A stretch of DNA of 14,718 bases from Spirochaetaceae bacterium (GCA_031257135.1 JAIRPH010000004.1:1-14718), one strand, 5' to 3'. Positions 6,654 through 13,431 are shown, numbered from the stretch's first letter. The notes: generated by a model not told the origin, from the sequence alone. Program-made: numbers and translations.

Positions 6654-6947
6654 GTCTTTTTTGAGTTATTACATATATCTTGCGAATGATTTTATGTCTT
6701 TTTTAGAAGACTCGCAGTCTTTTGTAAAAGACGCTCTGTCTTTTGCGGAAGACTCTCTGTCTTTTATGAGTTACTAGCAGTCTTTTTTAGAAGACTCTCT
6801 GTCTTTTGTAAGTTACTAGCAGTCTTTTTTAGAATAATTCCTGTCTTTTGTAAAATATTCCCTGTCCCTTGTGTAAGAATAAATGTCTTTTTTGTAAGAA
6901 TAAATGTCTCTTGTAAAATACTCTCTGTCCCTTTAAAAAAAATCTCA
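6654..6947. repeat. 21-bp tandem repeat array, 14 units, with phased T-tracts
   Basis: Units begin at 6654, 6675 and 6696, then every 21 bp to 6927, with no slip in register. Most start GTCTTTT. The second unit (6675) is strongly diverged. The unit at 6717 holds a perfect inverted repeat GTCTTTT-GT-AAAAGAC. The units at 6696, 6738 and 6780 hold shorter versions (GTCTT...AAGAC). A T-tract of four to six bases recurs at the same place in most units. The array fills the space between two divergent promoters (6616-6644, minus; 6982-7011, plus). A minus-strand frame through it gives heptads of the form TxxxLxK, but it has no start signal and looks incidental. Confidence 0.9.
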
Positions 6948-6981
6948 AAAAGACGCTTACAACCAAAACATGAAACTCTTG

Positions 6982-7011
6982 TTGACAAAAATCATGTAAA
7001 AGAGATGTAAT
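6982..7011 (+). promoter_or_regulatory. Sigma70-type promoter of kdgF, abutting the start codon
   Basis: TTGACA (6982-6987), an 18-bp spacer, TGTAAT (7006-7011). The ATG of kdgF begins six bases after the -10 hexamer, so transcription is expected to begin at or within a base or two of the start codon. No Shine-Dalgarno site lies at a normal distance. Confidence 0.6.
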
Positions 7012-7017
7012 AAAAAT

Positions 7018-7365
7018 ATGAAAAAGAATCATAAAGACCAGCAATGGGTAGCCGGCAAAGACTGCGCCGGAGAAACCGCCGCGCCCGGCGTGAAGCGTAC
7101 CATTCTTGCCTACTGCGATCAGTTGATGTGCGTGCGGAACGATTTCGAGGAAGGATCGGAAGGAGCCATGCACAGCCATCCGCACACGCAGATTACCTAC
7201 GTCGCGGAGGGACGTTTCCGCTTTACCATCGGGAACGAAACCCGGGAAGTCGTCAAAGGAGATACTCTCTGCAAACAACATGGAATTCAGCACGGATGCG
7301 TATGTCTTGAAAAGGGAACGCTCCTAGACTTTTTTACTCCCATGCGGGAGGACTTTGTTACCTAA
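7018..7365 (+). CDS. kdgF: KdgF-type cupin, unsaturated uronate ring-opening protein
   Basis: A 115-residue single-domain cupin. KdgF proteins help turn cyclic 4,5-unsaturated uronates, released from pectin or alginate by lyases, into the linear keto form that feeds the KDG/KDPG route. Visible: GVKRTILAYCDQLM near the N-terminus, the metal-site motif HSHPHTQ (His52, His54, Gln58), His92 in IQHGCV, and the closing DFFTPMRE (Asp104, Phe106, Arg110), as expected for KdgF. The second cupin turn, usually proline-rich before the histidine, reads LCKQHGIQH here. There is no signal peptide, so it is cytoplasmic. It is divergent from the eda block across the 21-bp array. The promoter -10 abuts the ATG, which suggests a leaderless message. 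A generic cupin is the alternative reading. Confidence 0.82.
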   Translation: MKKNHKDQQWVAGKDCAGETAAPGVKRTILAYCDQLMCVRNDFEEGSEGAMHSHPHTQITYVAEGRFRFTIGNETREVVKGDTLCKQHGIQHGCVCLEKGTLLDFFTPMREDFVT

Positions 7366-7423
7366 GTCAAAATTAAGCGAAGGACTGCATAGGAAAAGTA
7401 TCCGCGCTGAATATACCGCGCCG

Positions 7424-7837
7424 CTAACACAGGATGCCCAGCGGCTTTTCGCCGTGAACGCCGACAAGCCGCTGATTGACCGGATCACCCATGACATCCA
7501 GCCCTTCCATCGGTATCGCCCCGAGCAGAACCGAGCAGTCATTCGGTACAATCCACGCATCGCACGTGATTATCCGGTCTTTCCAGCGGACTTCTACCCC
7601 CTCGGTAAGCCCGATTTCCAGCTTTTCCCCATCGGCGAGAGCCGCCGGAGCTGTTTTCAGGATTTCAAGCCCCAGCTTTTTCCGCAGACTTTCCGGCATG
7701 ACGAGCCTCAGCGCGCCGGTATCCGCTATCGCCGTAACCGTAACCGAGCGCGCTTCTTTCTTGGTAATGTACCCCCGGGCCGCGGCGGCAAGATCGCCTT
7801 CATTAGTAAGAGTTATTTCTTCTCTTGTAATTCCCAT
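7424..7837 (-). CDS. Retropepsin-like (clan AA) aspartic protease
   Basis: 137 residues, the size of a single retropepsin protomer, which works as a dimer with one catalytic Asp from each chain. The catalytic motif is IADTGALRLVMP (Asp39-Thr40-Gly41). The second hydrophobic-glycine motif appears as VLLGAIPMEGLD. It opens with GITREEITLTN and ends VGVHGEKP, as in other small spirochaete and cyanobacterial members I recall. No signal peptide is seen, so it is probably cytoplasmic. Substrates are unknown. The start at 7837 is fixed by an in-frame stop two codons upstream. The only purine-rich stretch, AGGA, touches the ATG, so initiation looks weak. It converges on kdgF with 58 bases between. 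Confidence 0.85.
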   Translation of the reverse strand: MGITREEITLTNEGDLAAAARGYITKKEARSVTVTAIADTGALRLVMPESLRKKLGLEILKTAPAALADGEKLEIGLTEGVEVRWKDRIITCDAWIVPNDCSVLLGAIPMEGLDVMGDPVNQRLVGVHGEKPLGILC

Positions 7838-7882
7838 TCCTAGTCCGCCGGCAGTGTCCAGCGGCGTTTAATCCGCGGGGCG

Positions 7883-7911
7883 TTGAAAAGCGTCCGTTTA
7901 TAGGATATGCT
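7883..7911 (+). promoter_or_regulatory. Sigma70-type promoter of the membrane protein gene
   Basis: TTGAAA (7883-7888), a 17-bp spacer, TATGCT (7906-7911). The ATG at 7919 is seven bases after the -10 hexamer, again predicting a leaderless mRNA. The only Shine-Dalgarno-like sequence, AGGA at 7902-7905, is too far away and lies inside the promoter. Confidence 0.5.
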
Positions 7912-7918
7912 ATAGAGT

Positions 7919-8752
7919 ATGACTTTATCTGAAAGAAATACCATATTCAAAGCCGGACTTCTGCTTCCGGCCGCCGCCTTAGCGGGCATGGCGGTTGCGT
8001 CGTTTCTCATAATTCCTATGTATCCTTCTGCGGTTGATGAAACTACCCGGCGGTCATCGGGCGTCATTCAGGACGCGGCGGCTCATTTTTCCAGTCCGAA
8101 TCCCTATGTCCCCTTTATCTCTACTGCAAGCGCGATTCTCTACGCTTTTGTTGCGATTATTATTATCTACCGCTACTTTGAGAAAACCCAATCCCCGGAG
8201 ATTCTCTATATCGCTTTTTTTGTGCTTTCCTTCGCCTTAGAAGCGACCCGTATCATGGTACCCCTCAAGCTGAAATACGATCTTCCCAGCGTATATCTCA
8301 TTATGGCGTCGAGGGTTCTCATTTTCGGGCGTTATTTCGGCATTTTTTCTCTGTTTGCCGCAAGCATATACGCCGCAGGATTTGACATACAACAGCAAAG
8401 ACAGATTGTTTTTACTATTGTCATACTCGCGCTGGCGCTTACCTTGGGCGCGCCTATCGACGGACTGGCATGGGACACCAGCCTCTGCATGATAAGCGGG
8501 TATACCTCGGCGTTCAATTTGGTGGAAACAGGGATTGTCTTGATAACGCTGGTTAGTTTCTTTATTTCAGCCTATTCCAGAGGCGTTAAAGAATATATCT
8601 GTATCGGCGTCGGCGCGTTTCTGGCGGTCTTAGGAAGAGCCGTCCTGTTCAGCGCGGATACGTGGATAACCCCTATTCCGGCGTTGCTTCTCCTCGCGGT
8701 TGGGACGTGGTTCATCTGCACTCGGCTCCATCTGGTGTATCTGTGGTTTTAG
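7919..8752 (+). CDS. Multi-pass inner-membrane protein of unknown function
   Basis: 277 residues, mostly hydrophobic, with about eight predicted membrane helices (roughly 12-33, 66-85, 94-112, 128-150, 163-180, 198-219, 229-246, 252-270). A longer polar loop (about 36-65) follows the first helix. No catalytic motif, ATP site or recognised transporter signature is visible. The overall look recalls the membrane sensor part of 7TM-type signalling proteins, but no output domain is attached and the resemblance is only in topology. It stands alone on the plus strand and ends three bases before the convergent recR stop codon, so the two genes share their 3' boundary. The start follows the promoter by seven bases without a ribosome-binding site. 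Confidence 0.75.
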   Translation: MTLSERNTIFKAGLLLPAAALAGMAVASFLIIPMYPSAVDETTRRSSGVIQDAAAHFSSPNPYVPFISTASAILYAFVAIIIIYRYFEKTQSPEILYIAFFVLSFALEATRIMVPLKLKYDLPSVYLIMASRVLIFGRYFGIFSLFAASIYAAGFDIQQQRQIVFTIVILALALTLGAPIDGLAWDTSLCMISGYTSAFNLVETGIVLITLVSFFISAYSRGVKEYICIGVGAFLAVLGRAVLFSADTWITPIPALLLLAVGTWFICTRLHLVYLWF

Positions 8753-8755
8753 AGG

Positions 8756-9343
8756 TCACACCTTCACTCTTCCTCTGAAGCTCCGGGACAGCGTGAGACG
8801 GTCGGCGTATTCCAAATCGCCTCCGACCGGCAGTCCCGAAGCAAGCCGAGTAACCTCAACGCTGAAATCCTTGAGGAGATTCTGTACATATAAGGCGGTG
8901 GTATCTCCCTCAACGGTAGGGTTCAGCGCAAGAATAACCTCCCGGATGGTTTCATGGCGGACGCGGTTCAGCAAAGAGCCGAATGCCAAATCCCTCGGGT
9001 TCACGCCCTCCAGCGGAGCGATAAGTCCTCCCAAAACGTGAAACCGCCCGTGATACTCTTTGGATTCTTCGATAATCCGCACATCCGGGGACCGCTCGAC
9101 TACGCAGATTACCGAACCGTCCCGTCCGGGGTCAGCGCAAATCGGGCAGGGGTCGGTTTCAGTAAAACTGCCGCAGATGGAACATCGTTTGATCGCATCG
9201 TGGAGATTCGCAAGCTGTTCCGCCAAGACCCGGGCGTACCGTGGGTCTCCGTCGAGAATATGATAGGTCAAGCGTCGCGCGGTTTTCTTCCCGATTCCGG
9301 GCAGTTTAGCGAATAACGTTTCCAGCCGATCAATGGCGTTCAT
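8756..9343 (-). CDS. recR: Recombination mediator protein RecR
   Basis: 195 residues, typical length. RecR works with RecF/RecO to load RecA on gapped DNA. Visible: the helix-hairpin-helix KLPGIGKKTARRL (about 13-25), a C4 zinc site (Cys54, Cys57, Cys66, Cys69), and a Toprim domain from about residue 78 (VVERSPDV, then LALNPTVEGDTTA). The conserved GLPVGGDLEYAD tail is also present. Its ATG overlaps the ybaB stop as ATGA, so translation is probably coupled. It is the last gene of the dnaX-ybaB-recR unit. Confidence 0.97.
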   Translation of the reverse strand: MNAIDRLETLFAKLPGIGKKTARRLTYHILDGDPRYARVLAEQLANLHDAIKRCSICGSFTETDPCPICADPGRDGSVICVVERSPDVRIIEESKEYHGRFHVLGGLIAPLEGVNPRDLAFGSLLNRVRHETIREVILALNPTVEGDTTALYVQNLLKDFSVEVTRLASGLPVGGDLEYADRLTLSRSFRGRVKV

Positions 9344-9660
9344 GAAAGCCCCGGAAAACCCGGCATAGCGATTCCGGTAAGCGCGCTCATTTCGCGGGGA
9401 ATAACCTCCTTAATTTTTTCCATAGCGTTATTATAAGCCGCGATAATAAGGTCTTGGAGCATCTCCGTTTCTTGGGGGTTGACGGCTTCCGGCGCAAGGC
9501 GTATAGCCAATAATTCCATGCGGCCGTTTAATTCCACTTCAGCCATGCCTCCGCCGGCGGAACCGGTCGCGGTAATACCGGCGAGCTTCTCTTGGAGCGC
9601 GCCCATCTGCTCCTGAATCTTCTGAGCGTTTTTTAAAATATCGAAAGGATTAATAGTCAT
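9340..9660 (-). CDS. ybaB: YbaB/EbfC-family nucleoid-associated protein
   Basis: 106 residues, the family norm. These small DNA-binding proteins form dimers with a tweezer-like shape and bind along the nucleoid; in Borrelia the homologue EbfC binds specific sites. Visible: INPFDILKNAQKIQEQM at the start, a beta-strand core with the motif VELNGRMELLAIRL, and a long C-terminal helix ending in NAMEKIKEVIPREMSALTG. The start codon follows the dnaX stop by three bases, and the AGGAG that serves it lies in the last dnaX codons. The stop overlaps the recR start. The position between dnaX and recR is the conserved one. Confidence 0.96.
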   Translation of the reverse strand: MTINPFDILKNAQKIQEQMGALQEKLAGITATGSAGGGMAEVELNGRMELLAIRLAPEAVNPQETEMLQDLIIAAYNNAMEKIKEVIPREMSALTGIAMPGFPGLS

Positions 9661-9663
9661 GTC

Positions 9664-11118
9664 CTACTCCTGCTTAGGTTTAACGACGGTTCCCGGAAAC
9701 AATCGGAGAACCCGTTCCGCTTGGGGCGTCATCTCAGAATCGGTCTGAAGATTCGGTCCGGTCTGCGAATCCAGTATGCCCGAAACAGATACAGCCGCTT
9801 GAGCGGAGCCGCTCGGTTCTCTGGAAGCTATATACCGGTTGAAATGCTCGGTCAGAAACTTAGCCGGTTTCCGCGCCGGCTCTGAATCCCGATAAACCGC
9901 CGGTTTTGCCGGAGCTTGCGACGGCTCCGGCTCACCGAAAGGGCGGACTAGCCCGCCTTCCCGTTTGACGGCTCCGCCGGCGAGAACCTCCCGCGCTCCG
10001 GCTACCGCCGACCGCAGTTCTAAAGAAGAGACCCATTGATTAAGCCAGCAAAGTTTTGAAACCGCGGTCTCAAGCTCGAACCGCGGCGCGATGGAATAGC
10101 GGATATCCCGATATAAGGTCAAGAGTATATCCATAGCGTGTTCAAGCTGTTGAGGATTCAGCGCGTCCAACGCTTTAGGAGAGAACCGTTCCTGACTGTA
10201 ATCAAGCAGTGATTCTTTGGTAACTCCGGCTTTTATGAAAAGCAGACTGTGATAATACCCGGCAAGATCGATAATAAACTGCTCTACCGCAACGCCGGCG
10301 TTCAAGATATCGTCGATTAAGAGGAACGCCTTTGCCGTATCGTTTTCGGCGCAGGCTTCGGCTAAGACGTTTAAGGTGTCCAGCCCTATTAAACCCAGCT
10401 TTTCCCGGATAAGATCAGAGCGGATATGCCCGTCGGAAAAGGAAATTACCTGATCGAACAAGGTATACGCGTCCCGGAGACTGCCGGTAGACTCTTTGGC
10501 TATCCAGAACAAGGCTTCGTCTTCCGCGGCGATCTGCATTTCCTCGCAGGTTTCCCGCAAGATGCCCGCGATAATTTCAATCGGGAACAGGCGGAAGGCG
10601 AACTGCTGGCATCGGCTTTTAATGGTTGCCGGCACTTTGTGGAGTTCGGTCGTTGCAAAGATGAAAACGATATACGGCGGCGGTTCCTCGATAGTTTTCA
10701 GGAGGGCGTTGAAAGCGTTATTAGAAAGCATATGGACTTCGTCGATGATATACACTTTGTAGCGTCCTGAATTAGGAGGAAACAGCACCTCTTCCTTGAT
10801 TTGCCGTACGTCGTTGACGCCGGTATTGGATGCTCCGTCGATTTCGATGATGTCCAGACTTGCGCCTCGGGCGATTTCCTGACAGCTATGACATACTCCG
10901 CAGGGGCTTGGGGTGGGACCTTTTTCGCAATTCAATGACCGGGCTAAAATTCGGGCCGCGCTGGTTTTGCCGCATCCCCGGGGACCGGAAAACAGGTACG
11001 CGTGGGCGATATGTCCTTTTTCGATGGAGTTTCTCAGGGTGGCTACCACAAAATCCTGTCCTGCCATTTCATCGAAGGTTTTGGGACGCCGCCGGGTGGC
11101 GGTTACTTCATAAGCCAT
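9664..11118 (-). CDS. dnaX: DNA polymerase III subunit gamma/tau
   Basis: 484 residues, an AAA+ clamp-loader ATPase that opens the sliding clamp for replication. Visible: Walker A GPRGCGKTS (45-53, Lys51), a four-cysteine zinc site (Cys64, Cys73, Cys76, Cys79), Walker B YIIDEVHML (Asp126, Glu127), the sensor strand FIFATTE and the SRC arginine-finger motif at about 168-170. The region after about residue 375 is a shorter, proline/alanine-rich tail than the E. coli tau end, so polymerase-binding parts may be reduced. The frame continues 42 codons upstream, but that part is antisense-like SRP RNA sequence. ATG 11118 with MAYEVTATRRRP matches the family start. No strong Shine-Dalgarno site precedes it. 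It lies 24 bases after the T-tract of ffs. Confidence 0.96.
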   Translation of the reverse strand: MAYEVTATRRRPKTFDEMAGQDFVVATLRNSIEKGHIAHAYLFSGPRGCGKTSAARILARSLNCEKGPTPSPCGVCHSCQEIARGASLDIIEIDGASNTGVNDVRQIKEEVLFPPNSGRYKVYIIDEVHMLSNNAFNALLKTIEEPPPYIVFIFATTELHKVPATIKSRCQQFAFRLFPIEIIAGILRETCEEMQIAAEDEALFWIAKESTGSLRDAYTLFDQVISFSDGHIRSDLIREKLGLIGLDTLNVLAEACAENDTAKAFLLIDDILNAGVAVEQFIIDLAGYYHSLLFIKAGVTKESLLDYSQERFSPKALDALNPQQLEHAMDILLTLYRDIRYSIAPRFELETAVSKLCWLNQWVSSLELRSAVAGAREVLAGGAVKREGGLVRPFGEPEPSQAPAKPAVYRDSEPARKPAKFLTEHFNRYIASREPSGSAQAAVSVSGILDSQTGPNLQTDSEMTPQAERVLRLFPGTVVKPKQE

Positions 11119-11142
11119 AGTTTCAGTATATCTCGAATGAGA

Positions 11143-11261
11143 AAAAAAAGGAACCCCGCAATCAGGGATGCCACGGCGCAACGATCCTCCGCTTACCGTT
11201 GCTTCCTTCCGAACCTGGCGGAGTTGGGCGGCAACCGCTCGCATGGTTCCTGACTACAGGG
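11143..11261 (-). ncRNA. ffs: Small signal recognition particle RNA (4.5S-type)
   Basis: The minus strand carries the invariant SRP helix-8 core CAGGTTCGGAAGGAAGCAAC (5' to 3'), centred near 11205, flanked by CTCCGC/GCGGAG pairing. The ends close through GGAACC (11250-11245) with GGTTCC (11155-11150). A run of eight T follows at 11149-11142 and should end transcription. The RNA binds Ffh and directs signal-bearing ribosomes to the membrane. About 105-118 nucleotides; the 5' end is inferred from the promoter. The ffs-dnaX order is seen in many bacteria. Confidence 0.93.
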
Positions 11262-11268
11262 TATTAAT

Positions 11269-11298
11269 ATAATACTAAAATTAAGCCGAAACCGTCAA
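11269..11298 (-). promoter_or_regulatory. Promoter of the SRP RNA gene
   Basis: On the minus strand: TTGACG (11298-11293), an 18-bp spacer, TATTAT (11274-11269). The predicted start, about 11262, fits the RNA's 5' side. TATATT three bases further on is an alternative -10. The element lies just beyond the end of the PHP gene. Confidence 0.5.
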
Positions 11299-11337
11299 TA
11301 GGCTTTGGGGAAAATTTACAAAAAACGCCGTCTCGGA

Positions 11338-12132
11338 CTACTTTTCCAAGAATTTCCATATATTTTGATGGGTGCTTTGGTCTTGGGCGTTTCGGATGTC
11401 CACAGGTAACGAGATAGTTTCGTTCCCGGAGCTGCTACAGCGTCCCGGAGTGATGTGCAGTCCCGCGATCCTTCCTTCTCTGACCGCGTTCACGTAATCC
11501 TGAATTCCGGTCATTTGCTCTTCCAGATATACGCCGAAGGTTTCGCCCGGCAAGACGTCTTCGGCGCAGTGAATGTCCGATCCCGCGGTGACCGGAAGTC
11601 CCAGAACGCGCGCGTACCGCAGAGCCAGAGCGTCGTAGGATTGGCTGTGATTGCCTGCATTGGCGGCTTCTACCGCGTCCGCGCACCCGGCGGAAAGATG
11701 AATCGCGCTGATGTAGTAATGTTGCCGAAACGGATGAGCCTGCACCACACAGCCCCCGTATTGACGAGCGGCTTCATACTGTTCCCGCCGCGTCCAATGC
11801 GGAGCTTCCGGGTGTTCGAGGAGCCACGCTTTGTCAAGCCCGTAGACCAGATAGTCGTCGCCGTCGAAGGTTTCTTCCCAGCCGAAAAAAACGCTCAAAC
11901 CCTGCTTTAGACCCTCGTTCAGGGCGTCCTCGTAGCCTCGGCAGAAACGATGCACCCATTCCTTCCACGGCAGATTCCGGTTCAGCGAAGAATTGCCGTT
12001 GTAAAAGTGATCGGTCACGATAATTCCCGCGTAGCCTAAATCTTTGTACCGGCTGATATACTCCCGTCCCTCGGAGACCGCGCAACTGCTTGCTTGGGAC
12101 GTATGCAGATGCGTTTCATAGAGATAGGTCAC
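11338..12132 (-). CDS. PHP-domain metal-dependent phosphoesterase
   Basis: 264 residues with the PHP (polymerase and histidinol phosphatase) metal-binding motifs in order: HLHT (His8, His10), VTDH (Asp41, His42), GWEE (Glu86/87), QAHPFR (His133), and GSDIH (Asp186, His188). Such stand-alone PHP proteins hydrolyse phosphate esters, for example histidinol phosphate, short nucleotides or 3',5'-bisphosphates. The substrate cannot be told here. No his genes are nearby. The start is GTG at 12132, with an AAGGG about ten bases upstream, and it overlaps the upstream lipoprotein gene by 17 bases. No later in-frame ATG precedes the first metal histidine, so GTG is the only credible start. It is the last gene of the yjbQ-DUF4349-PHP unit. 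Confidence 0.88.
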   Translation of the reverse strand: MTYLYETHLHTSQASSCAVSEGREYISRYKDLGYAGIIVTDHFYNGNSSLNRNLPWKEWVHRFCRGYEDALNEGLKQGLSVFFGWEETFDGDDYLVYGLDKAWLLEHPEAPHWTRREQYEAARQYGGCVVQAHPFRQHYYISAIHLSAGCADAVEAANAGNHSQSYDALALRYARVLGLPVTAGSDIHCAEDVLPGETFGVYLEEQMTGIQDYVNAVREGRIAGLHITPGRCSSSGNETISLPVDIRNAQDQSTHQNIWKFLEK

Positions 12133-13024
12133 GATTTTTTCCCTTTCCCGATGCGATGCGCCACAAAATTTTTAAAAATCCTATTTTGCCGAACAAGAGC
12201 CAATAAAATAGAAACAGTATCGCCAGAGACGGTACGCCGTAGATAAGCGCGCCCAGCAAAAACAGTAACACTGTCGATGCGTAATTTCCGAAAGAAGCGA
12301 ATAAAACGCCCGCCCGGTCTCGCAGAGTCGGCGCGCCCGCGGAAACCGCGGTCTGGGGCATTTGCATCTCGAGGGCAATCGTTCCGTAATCGACGAGATT
12401 CGAGAGTCCCCGCAGTTCTGTTCCCAGCCAGTCGATTTCATTGTGCAGTTCCGCGAGCCGGGATTCGACGCGCATAATATCTTCTATGCTTTTCGCGTTT
12501 TCGAGATGCCCTTGAAACGCCTTCCGCAAGGTCAGTTTCGTTTCCAGCCGTCCTGCTAAATCGTAATACTTGAGCGTCGCATCTTCCGCGCTTTCCGAGC
12601 GGTAGAGAATCCGTCCGACCCGCGTCAGTTCGCCGAGCAGAGGCTGAAACGCTTTTTCAGGAACTTTGATAATATATGACCGGGAATGTTCGTATATATG
12701 GGTTTCAGCGGAGTACGCGCCGTATTTATTCATAGCTTCAAGGACTGCGGTTTCTGCGGTTTCCGGATTTTGAGATAACAGACGAAGCTCGGCTCTGCGG
12801 ATGAGCTTTCTCGTTTTTTCCGTTTCCGCCGCGCCGGTTTGGGGATTTTCACGTTGAGGAGCATCGCCGTACGCGGTCATCCGGGCTTGCCCGGAAGGAA
12901 AGACTTCCGAAGCCTGTTGCATACTGTTTTCCATAGTTACGGCATATTCGGCGCGAACCGGCGTTTTCGGCGAACACCCGAGGGTCAGCAGAACCGCGAG
13001 GACGAGTATGGGCGGATAGTTCAT
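12116..13024 (-). CDS. DUF4349 lipoprotein with C-terminal membrane helices
   Basis: 302 residues. An N-terminal signal peptide ends in the lipobox LTLGC (Cys17), so the protein is expected to be lipidated and anchored outside the cytoplasmic membrane. The body (about 70-230) matches DUF4349: RKLIRRAELRLL near its start, a coiled-coil-like centre (AGRLETKLTLRKAFQGHLE, EDIMRVESRLAELHNEIDWL) and then YGTIALEM. Hydrophobic segments follow (about 240-290) and a basic tail. The molecular role of the family is unknown. Oddly, the signal peptide (MNYPPILV) has no positively charged residue before its hydrophobic core. ATG 13024 overlaps the yjbQ stop as ATGA, with an AGGCGA site upstream, so this start is well supported. 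Translation is probably coupled. Confidence 0.86.
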   Translation of the reverse strand: MNYPPILVLAVLLTLGCSPKTPVRAEYAVTMENSMQQASEVFPSGQARMTAYGDAPQRENPQTGAAETEKTRKLIRRAELRLLSQNPETAETAVLEAMNKYGAYSAETHIYEHSRSYIIKVPEKAFQPLLGELTRVGRILYRSESAEDATLKYYDLAGRLETKLTLRKAFQGHLENAKSIEDIMRVESRLAELHNEIDWLGTELRGLSNLVDYGTIALEMQMPQTAVSAGAPTLRDRAGVLFASFGNYASTVLLFLLGALIYGVPSLAILFLFYWLLFGKIGFLKILWRIASGKGKNRDLSL

Positions 13025-13431
13025 GCGGATTCGCCTAAAACTCTGACGAATATGGTTCTGGTTCTTGGTCCGTCGTATTCGTTGAACCAGATGCCCTGCC
13101 ATGTACCGAGAAGGAGCGCGCCTCCGGCCACAATAAGCGCGACCGACGGTCCGACGAGGCTGGTTTTCACGTGAGCCGCGGAATTGCCTTCACTATGCCG
13201 GAATTCTTTTCGGTCCGGCGAGACCGCCGCGAGCGCGAGGGATACATCCCGGGGGACGTCCGGGTCGGCGTTTTCGTTGACCGTAACTACCGCGGTCGTG
13301 TGCGGGACAAAGACCAAGCATATTCCTTCAATTATTCCTGAATCGGCGGTTATCTTTTGGACTTCTCTGGTAATATTAATCCACTCGTCCTTCCGGGAGG
13401 TCTTTACCGTAAAACTTGCTAATGCCGTCAT
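13021..13431 (-). CDS. yjbQ: YjbQ / UPF0047 family protein
   Basis: 136 residues, the usual length. The conserved family features are all present: PHTTAVVTVNENADPDV (His44, Glu53), HSEGNSAAHVK (His79, His87), LVGPS, and LGTWQGIWFNEYDGPR near the C-terminus. The family is annotated as secondary thiamine-phosphate synthase from in vivo suppression data, but its true reaction is not settled. No signal peptide; cytoplasmic. It is the first gene of a three-gene minus-strand unit and overlaps the DUF4349 gene by four bases. Upstream of its ATG is AT-rich sequence without a Shine-Dalgarno site. A TATCAT hexamer lies six bases before the ATG, with no good -35 partner. Confidence 0.92.
   Translation of the reverse strand: MTALASFTVKTSRKDEWINITREVQKITADSGIIEGICLVFVPHTTAVVTVNENADPDVPRDVSLALAAVSPDRKEFRHSEGNSAAHVKTSLVGPSVALIVAGGALLLGTWQGIWFNEYDGPRTRTIFVRVLGESA

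Noticed and set aside
5921..6664. Plus-strand frame of 247 codons opposite the 6580-5906 gene
   Set aside because: The minus-strand gene has a strong promoter and ribosome-binding site and a coherent protein. The opposite frame has neither and reads as low-quality sequence.
6654..6947. CRISPR array
   Set aside because: Units are contiguous 21-mers with no unique spacers, and no cas genes are present.
6764..6988. Minus-strand 74-codon frame through the 21-bp array with TxxxLxK heptads
   Set aside because: It starts with TTG inside the kdgF promoter, has no ribosome-binding site, and its repeats follow directly from a DNA period divisible by three. It is better explained by the array itself.
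11119..11244. N-terminal extension of DnaX through the SRP RNA region
   Set aside because: The extra 42 codons are the SRP RNA sequence read as protein. The conserved DnaX start is at 11118.
11280..11337. Intrinsic terminator after the PHP gene
   Set aside because: A T-run follows a possible CCG-AGA-CGG stem of only three pairs, too weak to call.
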